Origin: Sulfurimicrobium sp963779055
GTDB taxonomy: Bacteria > Pseudomonadota > Gammaproteobacteria > Burkholderiales > Sulfuricellaceae
Length of the DNA: 64,000 nucleotides
Assembly: GCA_963779055.1 (NCBI GenBank)
Contig: CAVZWN010000005.1
Location: 186,001 to 250,000 of the forward strand
Direction of reading: 5' to 3'
In this document: positions 8,596 through 17,037 of the stretch, one piece after another
Layout of the letters: the number at the start of each line of letters is the position of its first letter
Position numbering within the stretch: the first letter of the stretch is position 1
Translations under genes and position numbers: made by a program
The notes under the pieces: generated by a model
What the model was told of the DNA's origin: nothing
What the model saw: the letters and a program-made list of their open reading frames with translations, nothing else
Databases searched by the model: none

Positions 8596-9453
8596 CTAAG
8601 TTGCCTTCATCCCCATGCTTATACGTTCAAGCCCTGCCAGATCGCGGACAGTTTCAACCCCTGAAAATCCCTGCTGCCGCAATATCTCGCGGCAGTTTTC
8701 TCCCTGATTGTAGCCATGCTCGAGCAACAGCCAGCCGCCAGGTCTGAGATGCGCCGGAGCCAGGGTTGCAATCTCGCGGATATCGTCCAGGCCGTCCACC
8801 CCGGAAGCCAGCGCTGACAAGGGTTCAAAGCGCACATCGCCCTGCTGCAGGTGCGGATCAGCTGCTTCCACATAAGGCGGGTTGGAAACGATGAGATCGA
8901 ATGTTTGCGCATCGAGGGTGCTGAACCAGTTGCTGTGCAGCAGGCGCAGATTACGCACTTCCAGCCTCTCAGCATTCTCTCGTGCCACGGCCAGCGCCGC
9001 CTGCGACTGATCCACCGCCGTAACAGCCGCCTGTGGCCGGTTTTTGGCAATACTGATGGCGATGGCGCCGCTGCCGGTGCCGAGATCGAGCACTTCAAAA
9101 GGCTGATGCTGCGGAATGCGCTCAAGTGCCAGTTCGACCAGTAATTCGGTTTCGGGACGTGGGATCAGCACGGCGGGCGTGGTCTTGAATTCCAGCCCGA
9201 AAAATTCACGCTTGCCGACGATGTAGGCGATGGGTTCGCCTGCGAGGCGGCGCGCCAGCAAATCAGCATATTTTTTCCCGGCAACTTCGTCCAGCGCATC
9301 GCGATCATGGCTGATGAGCCAGGAGCGTGGCACGCCAAGCGCGTGGCAGAGGAGCATTTGCACTTCCAGCCGCGCTTCGCGCTGATTGAGGCAAAGCGCA
9401 GCGACCAGTGCGTCAGTATTTTTCCTCAGAATGTCATTCAGGGCGATGCTCAT
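8596..9453 (-). CDS. prmC: Release factor glutamine methyltransferase
   Basis: The 285-residue protein methylates the Gln of the GGQ motif in release factors 1 and 2, using S-adenosylmethionine. An N-terminal helical domain (EARLEVQMLLCHAL, then PRSWLISHD) precedes the Rossmann methyltransferase fold. The SAM-binding loop reads VLDLGTGSGAIAI and the substrate-Gln-binding motif is NPPY. Its ATG overlaps the stop of the HEPN gene (ATGA), so translation is probably coupled. In most related genomes prmC directly follows prfA; here two genes separate them. Confidence 0.96.
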   Translation of the reverse strand: MSIALNDILRKNTDALVAALCLNQREARLEVQMLLCHALGVPRSWLISHDRDALDEVAGKKYADLLARRLAGEPIAYIVGKREFFGLEFKTTPAVLIPRPETELLVELALERIPQHQPFEVLDLGTGSGAIAISIAKNRPQAAVTAVDQSQAALAVARENAERLEVRNLRLLHSNWFSTLDAQTFDLIVSNPPYVEAADPHLQQGDVRFEPLSALASGVDGLDDIREIATLAPAHLRPGGWLLLEHGYNQGENCREILRQQGFSGVETVRDLAGLERISMGMKAT

Positions 9454-9869
9454 CGCAGAGGCAGGGTATCGAGTTTGGCGGCCACCGCCTGGCAGGCCGC
9501 GACCAAGTCAGTGACGATCCGCTCGTCCACATTCAGATCGCCCTCATACTCGCCCAGATTACGAATATCATGACACTTGGCCAATACGCGCCAAATTTCC
9601 GGCCCCAGCCCCAGCGTATGCGGCAGTACCTGAAACACGACATACCGGTTGCCCGCACGATAACCATGCCAGCGCAACGCAGCCAGACACAAGGCATGTG
9701 CCGCGTTGTAAGCGAGATCGAAACGCCCTTCAAGGGAGAGCCCGGGGTGGATTGCATCTTTCAGGCGAGCCCGCCCTGAGCGCTTGAGGCCAGTGAATTC
9801 CTTCGCGTCCATCGGTTCAGTCGAGAGCGGCTTGCCGGGACCACTCAAATTCTCAAGCTGCGAGGCCAT
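9450..9869 (-). CDS. HEPN-domain protein, putative toxin of an MNT-HEPN pair
   Basis: This is a 139-residue all-helical protein. The segments GRFDLAYNAAHALCLAALRWHGYR and, later, KCHDIRNLGEYEGD resemble HEPN proteins of the SAV_6107-like type, which carry an HDxRNxxEYEG stretch. The classic Rx4-6H ribonuclease motif is not evident, so RNase activity is uncertain. A strong GGGGAGGAAA Shine-Dalgarno precedes the ATG. The start lies 17 bases inside the nucleotidyltransferase gene and the stop overlaps prmC by four. HEPN proteins next to minimal nucleotidyltransferases usually form toxin-antitoxin modules in which the nucleotidyltransferase neutralises the HEPN protein; that role is inferred here. 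Confidence 0.75.
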   Translation of the reverse strand: MASQLENLSGPGKPLSTEPMDAKEFTGLKRSGRARLKDAIHPGLSLEGRFDLAYNAAHALCLAALRWHGYRAGNRYVVFQVLPHTLGLGPEIWRVLAKCHDIRNLGEYEGDLNVDERIVTDLVAACQAVAAKLDTLPLR

Positions 9870-10491
9870 TTTCCTCCCCGATCAACCATAGCTTGGATTG
9901 TGCCAGAACCCGCTGGATAAACGCATTGTCCTGTTCAATCCGCCGGGTAAGTTCCTGGCGGGAATACACCGTTGGATTTACCTGACGGCCGAGCCGGACG
10001 GAGGCGTCTTCCACAGCGGCAAAGATTTCCGCATAGGTCAGGCTGTCGCTCACCACCATCAGGTCGATATCGCTCTGCGCCGTGTCCTGCCCCTTCGCCA
10101 CCGAACCATAGACGAATGCCATGCTGATCTGTGCCGACAGTGGCGACAATGCAGCACGCAGCACATCGCCAAGGCCAGAAGTCTTCAGCACCAGACCGCG
10201 CAACTCTTCGAATACCGGCGCGGCAGGATTGGCCTGATAATGTTTCTGATTGCCTATACGCGAAACAGTGAGCAAACCAGCGCTTGCCAGACGCGTCAAC
10301 TCGCGCTGTACCGCACCCGTGCCGGAGCCAGCGAGCGCGATCATCTCGTTGGCGTAAAAACTGCGCCCCGGATTGCCGAACAGTATGCCCAGCACGCGCT
10401 GCTGCACTTTTGTGAAGAGTGCATCGGCGATCCCTGTGGCTTGGGTTGATTGAGCTTTTCCGGACAAATTATTTATTCCCATATTGGGCAT
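9853..10491 (-). CDS. HTH-nucleotidyltransferase fusion, putative antitoxin/autoregulator
   Basis: The protein has about 212 residues from the ATG at 10491, chosen because AAAGGGG sits six bases upstream; the frame also opens at a TTG at 10518. Residues about 20-90 form a winged helix-turn-helix (VQQRVLGILFGNPGRSFYA, then GAVQRELTRLASAGL). The second half is a minimal nucleotidyltransferase domain with the motif GSVAKGQDTAQSDIDLMVV, including both metal-binding Asp residues. Such proteins AMPylate or sequester HEPN toxins, and the fused HTH suggests the module controls its own transcription. It starts 48 bases after prfA. Confidence 0.8.
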   Translation of the reverse strand: MPNMGINNLSGKAQSTQATGIADALFTKVQQRVLGILFGNPGRSFYANEMIALAGSGTGAVQRELTRLASAGLLTVSRIGNQKHYQANPAAPVFEELRGLVLKTSGLGDVLRAALSPLSAQISMAFVYGSVAKGQDTAQSDIDLMVVSDSLTYAEIFAAVEDASVRLGRQVNPTVYSRQELTRRIEQDNAFIQRVLAQSKLWLIGEENGLAA

Positions 10492-10539
10492 GATAGACCC
10501 CTTTCTGGGTACACTCAAGCCTGCCGGGGGGTAGTCGTG

Positions 10540-11622
10540 TCAGCCTTCTCCGGCCAGGCTGGCCAGCAATTCCGCCTGGTGCTCGGCCATCAGCGCGCCG
10601 GTGAGTTCGTCCATGTCGCCGTCCATGATCTGGTCGATCTTGTACAGGGTCAGGTTGATACGGTGGTCGGTGATGCGGCCCTGCGGGAAGTTGTAGGTGC
10701 GGATGCGCTCGGAGCGGTCGCCGCTGCCAACCAGGGACTTGCGCGTGGCGGCTTCCTTGGCGTTGCGCTCGCGCAGCTGCCCGTCCATGATGCGCGCCGC
10801 CAGCACGCTCATGGCCTGGGCCTTGTTCTTGTGCTGCGAGCGGCCGTCCTGGCATTCCACCACGATGCCGGTGGGCAGGTGGGTGATGCGGATCGCCGAA
10901 TCGGTCTTGTTGATGTGCTGCCCGCCTGCGCCGGAAGCGCGGAAGGTGTCGATGCGCATATCGGCGGGATTGAGGTCGACCTCGGCCAGCTCGTCTGCCT
11001 CCGGCATGATGGCGACGGTGCAGGCTGAAGTGTGGATTCGCCCCTGGGTTTCCGTTGCCGGGACACGCTGCACGCGGTGGCCGCCGGACTCGAACTTGAG
11101 CTTGGAATAGGCGCCCTGGCCGATGATCTTGGCGATGATTTCCTTGTAACCGCCCATCTCGCCGGGGCTCTCCGAGACGATTTCCACCTGCCAGCGCTGA
11201 CGCTCGGCGTAGCGTGTGTACATGCGGAACAGGTCGCCGGAAAACAGTGCCGACTCATCGCCGCCGGTGCCGGCACGGATTTCCAGGAATACGTTGCGCT
11301 CGTCGTTGGGATCCTTGGGCAGCAGCAGCTTCTGCAAATCGAGCTCGATCTGTTCCAGCCGCGCCTTGCCTTCCTCGATTTCTGCCGCTGCGAATTCTTT
11401 CATCTCCGGATCGGACAGCATTTCCTGCGCGTCGAGCATGTCCTGCTCGCACTGCAGCCAGGCACGGTACTGCTCCACCACCGGCGTGATGTCCGCATGC
11501 TCGCGCGTCAGCTTGCGATAGTTGTCCATGTTGCTGGTGATGTCGGCGCTGGAAAGAAGCAAATTGAGCTCCTCCAGCCGCTCGCTCAGGGAGGCGAGTT
11601 TGGCCAGGATAGATGGTTTCAT
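10540..11622 (-). CDS. prfA: Peptide chain release factor 1
   Basis: The 360-residue full-length RF1 reads UAA and UAG stop codons and triggers peptide release. The catalytic GGQ is in ASGAGGQHINKTDSAIRITH. The stop-codon-recognition PxT region reads VPATETQGRIHTS. The N-terminal coiled helices and C-terminal NFPQGRITDHRI are also typical. The start codon is three bases beyond the hemA stop, so the two are cotranscribed and probably translationally coupled. It is the substrate of PrmC, encoded two genes further on. Confidence 0.97.
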   Translation of the reverse strand: MKPSILAKLASLSERLEELNLLLSSADITSNMDNYRKLTREHADITPVVEQYRAWLQCEQDMLDAQEMLSDPEMKEFAAAEIEEGKARLEQIELDLQKLLLPKDPNDERNVFLEIRAGTGGDESALFSGDLFRMYTRYAERQRWQVEIVSESPGEMGGYKEIIAKIIGQGAYSKLKFESGGHRVQRVPATETQGRIHTSACTVAIMPEADELAEVDLNPADMRIDTFRASGAGGQHINKTDSAIRITHLPTGIVVECQDGRSQHKNKAQAMSVLAARIMDGQLRERNAKEAATRKSLVGSGDRSERIRTYNFPQGRITDHRINLTLYKIDQIMDGDMDELTGALMAEHQAELLASLAGEG

Positions 11623-11624
11623 CG

Positions 11625-12875
11625 CTAGTTATGGTGAAAGTGATAAAGGCGGCGCAGGGCCGCTTCGAGCAGGGTGCGGTCTTCGCCGCTGGCGTGGTTC
11701 AGCGCATGGCTGGGGTCATGGAGAAACTTGTTGGTGAGCGCACGCGCCATCAGTTCCATCACTTCGCGCGGGTCTTCGCCACGGGCCAGCATGCGCTGGG
11801 CGTGTTCCAGTTCCTGACGGCGCACCCGGTCCGCATGGTCGCGCAGAGCGCGGATGGTCGGCACCATTTCGCGGTTTTCCATCCAATCCACAAAGCTGCG
11901 CACACGCGATTCGACGATGGCTTCGGCCTCGGCAGCGGCAACCTGGCGGCTGTCCATGCCTTCCTGCACGACCTGGGAAAGATCGTCCACGCTGTAGAGG
12001 AAAACGTCGTCCATTTCCGCCACTTCTTCCTCGATGTCGCGCGGCACGGCGAGATCGACCATGAACATGGGGCGGTGTTTGCGCGCCTTGATGGCGCGCT
12101 CCACCATGCCCTTGCCCAGGATCGGCAGCGGGCTGGCGGTGGAGGTGACGATGATGTCGTAAGCCGCGAGGTGGTCGGGCAGGTCATTGAGCGTGATGGC
12201 GCCGCCGCCGAAGCGCTGCGCCAAGGTGCTGGCGCGTTCCAGGGTGCGGTTGGCAACGAGGATGTGCTTGGGATGCTGGGCGGCAAAGTGGTTGGCGCAC
12301 AGCTCGATCATTTCCCCCGCACCGATGAACAGCACATTCTGCTCGTGGATGCTGGGGAAGATGCGCTGCGCCAGCCGCACTGCGGCAGCGGCCATGGAGA
12401 CCGAATTGGCGCCAATGGCGGTCGTGCCGCGCACTTCCTTGGCAACTGAAAAGGTGCGCTGAAACAGCTTATGCAGCAAGGTGCCCATGGTGCCGGCCTG
12501 CTCGGCGGTTTTGACCGCCTGCTTGAGCTGGCCGAGAATCTGGGTTTCGCCCAGCACCATGGAATCCAGCCCGCTGGCGACGCGGAAAGCGTGCTTCACC
12601 GCATCCTGTTTGGGCAGCGTGTAAAGATAAGGCTCGATGGCGTGGGTCTTGAGCTGGTGGAAATCAGCCATCCAGTCAATCGCCTGCTGCGGCTCCTCGG
12701 TGTTGCAATACACCTCGGTGCGGTTGCAGGTCGAGAGGATTGCGGCTTCCTTCACCGGGCGGTGATCGACCAGATTCAGCAGCGCCTGTTGCAGATTTTC
12801 GGCATGAAACGCCACCTGCTCGCGGATGGCGAGCGGCGCGGTATGGTGATTGATGCCGAAAGCGAAAAGCTGCAT
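11625..12875 (-). CDS. hemA: Glutamyl-tRNA reductase
   Basis: The 416-residue protein reduces Glu-tRNA(Glu) to glutamate-1-semialdehyde with NADPH, the first step of C5 tetrapyrrole synthesis. The N-terminal FGINHHTAPLAIREQVAF and the catalytic-Cys motif STCNRTEVY are present. The central NADPH Rossmann segment VLFIGAGEMIELCANHF and the C-terminal dimerisation helix complete the fold. It lies 64 bases downstream of trhP and directly upstream of prfA, the conserved hemA-prfA order. Confidence 0.97.
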   Translation of the reverse strand: MQLFAFGINHHTAPLAIREQVAFHAENLQQALLNLVDHRPVKEAAILSTCNRTEVYCNTEEPQQAIDWMADFHQLKTHAIEPYLYTLPKQDAVKHAFRVASGLDSMVLGETQILGQLKQAVKTAEQAGTMGTLLHKLFQRTFSVAKEVRGTTAIGANSVSMAAAAVRLAQRIFPSIHEQNVLFIGAGEMIELCANHFAAQHPKHILVANRTLERASTLAQRFGGGAITLNDLPDHLAAYDIIVTSTASPLPILGKGMVERAIKARKHRPMFMVDLAVPRDIEEEVAEMDDVFLYSVDDLSQVVQEGMDSRQVAAAEAEAIVESRVRSFVDWMENREMVPTIRALRDHADRVRRQELEHAQRMLARGEDPREVMELMARALTNKFLHDPSHALNHASGEDRTLLEAALRRLYHFHHN

Positions 12876-12939
12876 TTAGGGAATTTTGGCCTGTTAAACG
12901 GCTGAAAGTATACCGGAAATCAGGGTTAAAAATACGTAT

Positions 12940-14278
12940 TCAAGACACAAAACGCGCCACCAGCCCCTGCGAAAAATCTCCCGGCGGCAAGGGGATGCGC
13001 ACCGTCCAGCCGCTGCCGGGGGCCGCTCGATAGCCTCGCCCTCCAGGTTTTCCATGCGTTCCAGTTGCACGATCTGATTGCCGGAGGGCAACAGCAGCTC
13101 CAGCCGGTCGCCCACCACGAAGCGGTTCTTGACATTGATCTCGGCCATCTGGCTGGCGGCATCGAAACTTACGATATCGCCCACGTACTGGCTCTTGGCG
13201 CTTTCCGAATAGCCGCGCATGTAGTTCTGATGCTCCGCAGTGTGATGGCGCTGGTAGAAGCCATCGGTATAGCCGCGATTGGCCAGCGTTTCCAGCGAGG
13301 ACATACGGTTCAGGTCGAAAGCCCTTCCTGCCATCGCATCGTCGATGGCCTGGCGATAGACCTGCGCGGTGCGTGCAACATAGTAGATCGACTTGGTGCG
13401 CCCCTCGATCTTGAGCGAGTCGATGCCCATCCGGTCAGGCGCTCGATATGCTCCACCGCGCGCAAGTCCTTGGAATTCATGATGTAGGTGCCGTGCTCGT
13501 CTTCCATCACCGGCATCAGCTCGCCCGGACGGTTCTGCTCTTCCAGCAGATACACCTTGTCCGCCAACGGATGGCGCGGCAGGCTGCCGCAATCGGACAA
13601 GGCGCTTTCCTGCATCTGGGCCGAAAAATCGGCGCGGATCACCCCGGCCGCATCCTCCTCGCCCTCGTGCACCTTATAGTCCCAGCGGCAGGAATTGGTA
13701 CAGGTGCCCTGATTGGGGTCGCGATGATTGAAATAGCCGGACAGCAGACAGCGGCCCGAATAGGCGATGCACAGCGCGCCGTGAACGAAGACTTCCAGCT
13801 CCATATCCGGGCACAACTGGCGGATTTCCTCGATCTCGTCGAGCGAGAGTTCGCGCGACAGGATCACCCGGGTCAGGCCCATGCTTTTCCAGAATTTCAC
13901 CGCCGCGTAATTCACCGTATTGGCCTGCACGGACAGATGCACCGGCACTTCCGGCCACTTCTCGCGCACCATCATGATCAGGCCGGGGTCGGCCATGATC
14001 AGGGCATCGGGATTCATGGCAATGACCGGCTCCATATCCGCCAGATAGGTCTTGACCTTGGCGTTGTGCGGCATGAGATTGCTGGCGACGAAGAACTTCT
14101 TGCCCAGTGCGTGCGCTTCCCTGATGCCGCTTTCGAGCTGCTCCAGCTTGAATTCATTGTTGCGCGCGCGCAGGGAATAGCGCGGCTGCCCGGCATACAC
14201 GGCATCGGCACCGAAAGCATAGGCGGTGCGCATTTTTTCCAGCGAACCGGCGGGAAGAAGAAGTTCAGGGTCGCGCAT
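12940..14278 (-). CDS. trhP: U32-family tRNA hydroxylation protein TrhP (two apparent frameshifts)
   Basis: The reconciled product of about 446 residues matches TrhP (formerly YegQ), which helps form 5-hydroxyuridine at tRNA position 34 and is close to E. coli length (453). Motifs include ELLLPAGSLEKMR, VHLSVQANTVNYAAV, HGALCIAYSGRCLLSGY with NQGTCTNSCRW (Fe-S Cys residues), and MNSKDLRAVEHIERL. The frame breaks near 13431-13434, where one base is missing between ERLT and RMGIDSLKIEGRTKS. It breaks again near 13018-13025, one base missing in a G/C run; the restored tail ends in ARFVS at 12940. The ATG at 14278 is preferred to an upstream TTG. Confidence 0.85.
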
Positions 14279-14370
14279 CAGGCTGCTCAACAATTAAATG
14301 AGGCCTAATTATACTTTCATGGCGGGCTGCTGCACACCGTAAAGCAAATGGCGCGGGAGCCTGGCACTCA

Positions 14371-16493
14371 TTAAAGCTGGGCAGCAGGCAATCCCCAGGG
14401 CACATCTGATTGAAGCAGCGCTGGCTTAGACACCTCTTCCAGAGCAAGCAATGTTGCGACCTGCTCTGCGGAAACGGGCCTGCTGAACAGATAGCCCTGT
14501 GCGTTGAGGCATCCACTGGCGCGCAGGAATTCCGCCTGTTCAACAGTTTCCACGCCCTCAGCCATGACGCGCATTTTCAGGCTATGCGCCATGGCAATAA
14601 TGGCCAAGGTAATCGCGGCATCGTCAGTGTTCCACGGCAATTCCCGCACAAAGCTTTTATCCACTTTGAGGGTAGTGATGGGATAACGCTTGAGATAACT
14701 CATGGAAGAATAGCCAGTGCCGAAATCATCGATTTCAATTTGCATCCCTAGCGCGCAAATTTCCTCCAGTTTCTGGATGGTACTAACCCCCGCATCCATC
14801 AACATGCTTTCAGTCAGTTCCAGATGCATGGCCGTAGGGTCAGCACCCGTTTCACGTACAATTTCCCTGATGCGATCCACCAGCCTTTCTTCCTTGAGTT
14901 GGCGCCCCGATATATTCACTGACATGGTGAGATGTACCAGCCCCATATCGTGCCAGGCCTTCAATTGCAGGCAGGCTGCTCTCAAGACCCATTCTCCGAT
15001 TGGAACAATCAGACCATTTTCTTCAGAGATCGGGATGAACTCGACCGGGTTGACGACACCCAGTTCAGGGTGGTTCCAGCGGATCAGCGCTTCAAAACCG
15101 ACCATCCGGCGTGTTTTCAAGTCGATCTGCGGCTGGTAGTAGAGCTCGAACTCCTGTCGATCCAGAGCACGCCGGAGACCACTTTCAAGGGCCAGGCGCT
15201 TTTGCGCCCCTTCCTTCATGTCGTGCAGGAACACCTGATAGGTATTTTTGCCTTTATTCTTGGCGTAATACATCGCCGTATCAGCATGCTTGAGCAGCTC
15301 ATGAAAGTCTGACGCATCATCCGGGCAGGCGCTGATACCGATGCTGGCACTGATATAGAGTTCATTGCCATCGATCAGGATCGGCTCAGCCAGGCTGGCA
15401 AGGCATTTTTCTGAACCATCTCTGCCTGGCCGACTTTCTCCACTTTCTCCAGAATGATGGCGAACTCATCCCCTCCGATCCGGGAGATCACGTCACCAAA
15501 ACGCAGGGTTTCGGACAGGCGTTCAGCCACGATGCGCAGCAGTGCATCACCGGCGTCATGCCCGAGCGTATCGTTGACGACCTTGAAGTTATCCAGATCA
15601 ATGAACATGACGACGGCTCGTTCATTGGACTGCAAGGCGCGGTCTACCAGGGAACCGAGACGATCGTTAAAGAAGTGACGATTCGAGAGGCTGGTAACGT
15701 TATCGTAATGAGCAAGGCGGTCCAGTCGAATTTCAACATGCTTGCGCTGCATGATCTCCTCTTCCAGCTCCGAATCCCGTTTCTGAATGCGATCCAGCAT
15801 GAGGTTGAATGATTTGGCTAACTGGCCGATTTCATCAGATGTATCGGTATTGGCGCGAACGGAATAGTCCCCGCGCTCGGAAATGGTTTCACTGGCCTTG
15901 GCCAGAGACAGGATCGGGCCGGCAATTGCCCTCTGCAGGCGCAACAGGATGATATTGGCTGCCAACAGGCTGATGGCCATGATGGCCAAAACGGCTGCCG
16001 AGTACCAGGCCAGCAGGATATAAACGGCGTACAAATCAGCCTGCATATAGATCAGGCCAAGCTGCTTGCCTTGCAGGCCAATCGGCTGAGAAAGGATCAG
16101 GTGTTGCAACGAAAAAACGTGGCCGGGCTGAGGCGCATGGGATGGGAAAACATACTTCTCCTTATCTTCATGGCCCTGGTAATAACTGACGAATAAATTT
16201 CCCTCTCGATCGTAGATGGCGGCAATCTCGATGCTCGGCGTGGCGCGCAGCGAGGAGAGAATTTCCCGCGCGGCCGCCGGGTCATCGAACATCATGGCCG
16301 CGGACACATTTTCACTGATCATGGCAGCCAGGCTGCGCGTGTTTTCCAGCAGGCTGCGATTGAAAAAGTAAAGCTGGGTGAGCAATAACAACAGGCTGGC
16401 CAATAAAATCACCATTCCGCTGGTGGCCAGATTGAGCGCCCTCAGCTTGGTAGCGATAGGCTGCCTGCGCAGCCAGTTTTTGGCGGTTTCCAT
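14371..16493 (-). CDS. CHASE8-HAMP-GGDEF-EAL c-di-GMP enzyme (YfiN-like, one apparent frameshift)
   Basis: The reconciled length is about 707 residues. Two membrane helices (about 25-45 and 160-185) flank a periplasmic CHASE8-type domain, followed by HAMP (ISERGDYSV). The GGDEF domain has active-type RIGGDEF with an RFGD I-site. The EAL domain has EALIRW, LELTES, DDFGTGYSS and MAEGVET, so both activities look possible. The frame is lost at a T-run at 15406-15410 (plus strand); one added base restores QKKCLASLAEPILIDG and joins the halves. It lies four bases after yfiR. In the YfiBNR system periplasmic YfiR represses the CHASE8-GGDEF protein YfiN, so the same control is likely here. Confidence 0.88.
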
Positions 16494-16497
16494 TTTC

Positions 16498-17037
16498 TTA
16501 GTAGACGTTTTTCGCCAGACGCAAAAGCTTGGAACTGATATTCAACCTGGCGCGCCGGGCTGCCACCAGATTGACCTCGAAAATGATTTTTTTCTGCTCC
16601 ACTGCCAGTCCGATCATGACTCCCTGCTGAGCTGCGCCCTGCAGATCGGCAATGGTCAGGATGCCGGATTCTCGCGAGACGTCCAGAATGGTTTGCAAAT
16701 TCCCTTTCTCGGATGCGCAGATAAACACCATCTGGCAAGCTCGCAGTGCGTTGTCGGCAGTTGCCAGATGTTTGATGACCAGCCTGGCATTACCTACCCG
16801 CTTGCCTTCAATGCTGCTTAACGCATCCTCAAACGGGCTGCTTCCCAGGATGCACAGGTTGAGGGTTTCCGCATTTCTCACCGGCCATTCGGTAAAGTTG
16901 GCGAAGTTGTATACGAATGCAGCCTTGATTGCATATTCTGACGGTGGATCCGCATGGGCATAGGCCATCGGCAGGGATGCCCACATCAGGCTGATCCCGG
17001 CAAATGCCAATACGGTTTTGAGCAATAGTCGCTTCAT
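16498..17037 (-). CDS. YfiR family periplasmic regulator
   Basis: The 179-residue protein has a signal peptide (KRLLLKTVLAFAGISLMWA, cut near AYAHA). The mature part is the YfiR/DUF4154 domain: EYAIKAAFVYNFANFTEWP at its start, LNLCILG, KHLATADNALRACQMVFI, and GVMIGLAVEQKKIIFEVNL. YfiR binds the periplasmic domain of a CHASE8 diguanylate cyclase and represses it, responding to redox or envelope stress through Cys residues; two Cys are seen here (in LCILG and ACQMVF). The start overlaps the receptor stop (TAATG), and the cyclase follows after four bases. Confidence 0.93.
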   Translation of the reverse strand: MKRLLLKTVLAFAGISLMWASLPMAYAHADPPSEYAIKAAFVYNFANFTEWPVRNAETLNLCILGSSPFEDALSSIEGKRVGNARLVIKHLATADNALRACQMVFICASEKGNLQTILDVSRESGILTIADLQGAAQQGVMIGLAVEQKKIIFEVNLVAARRARLNISSKLLRLAKNVY

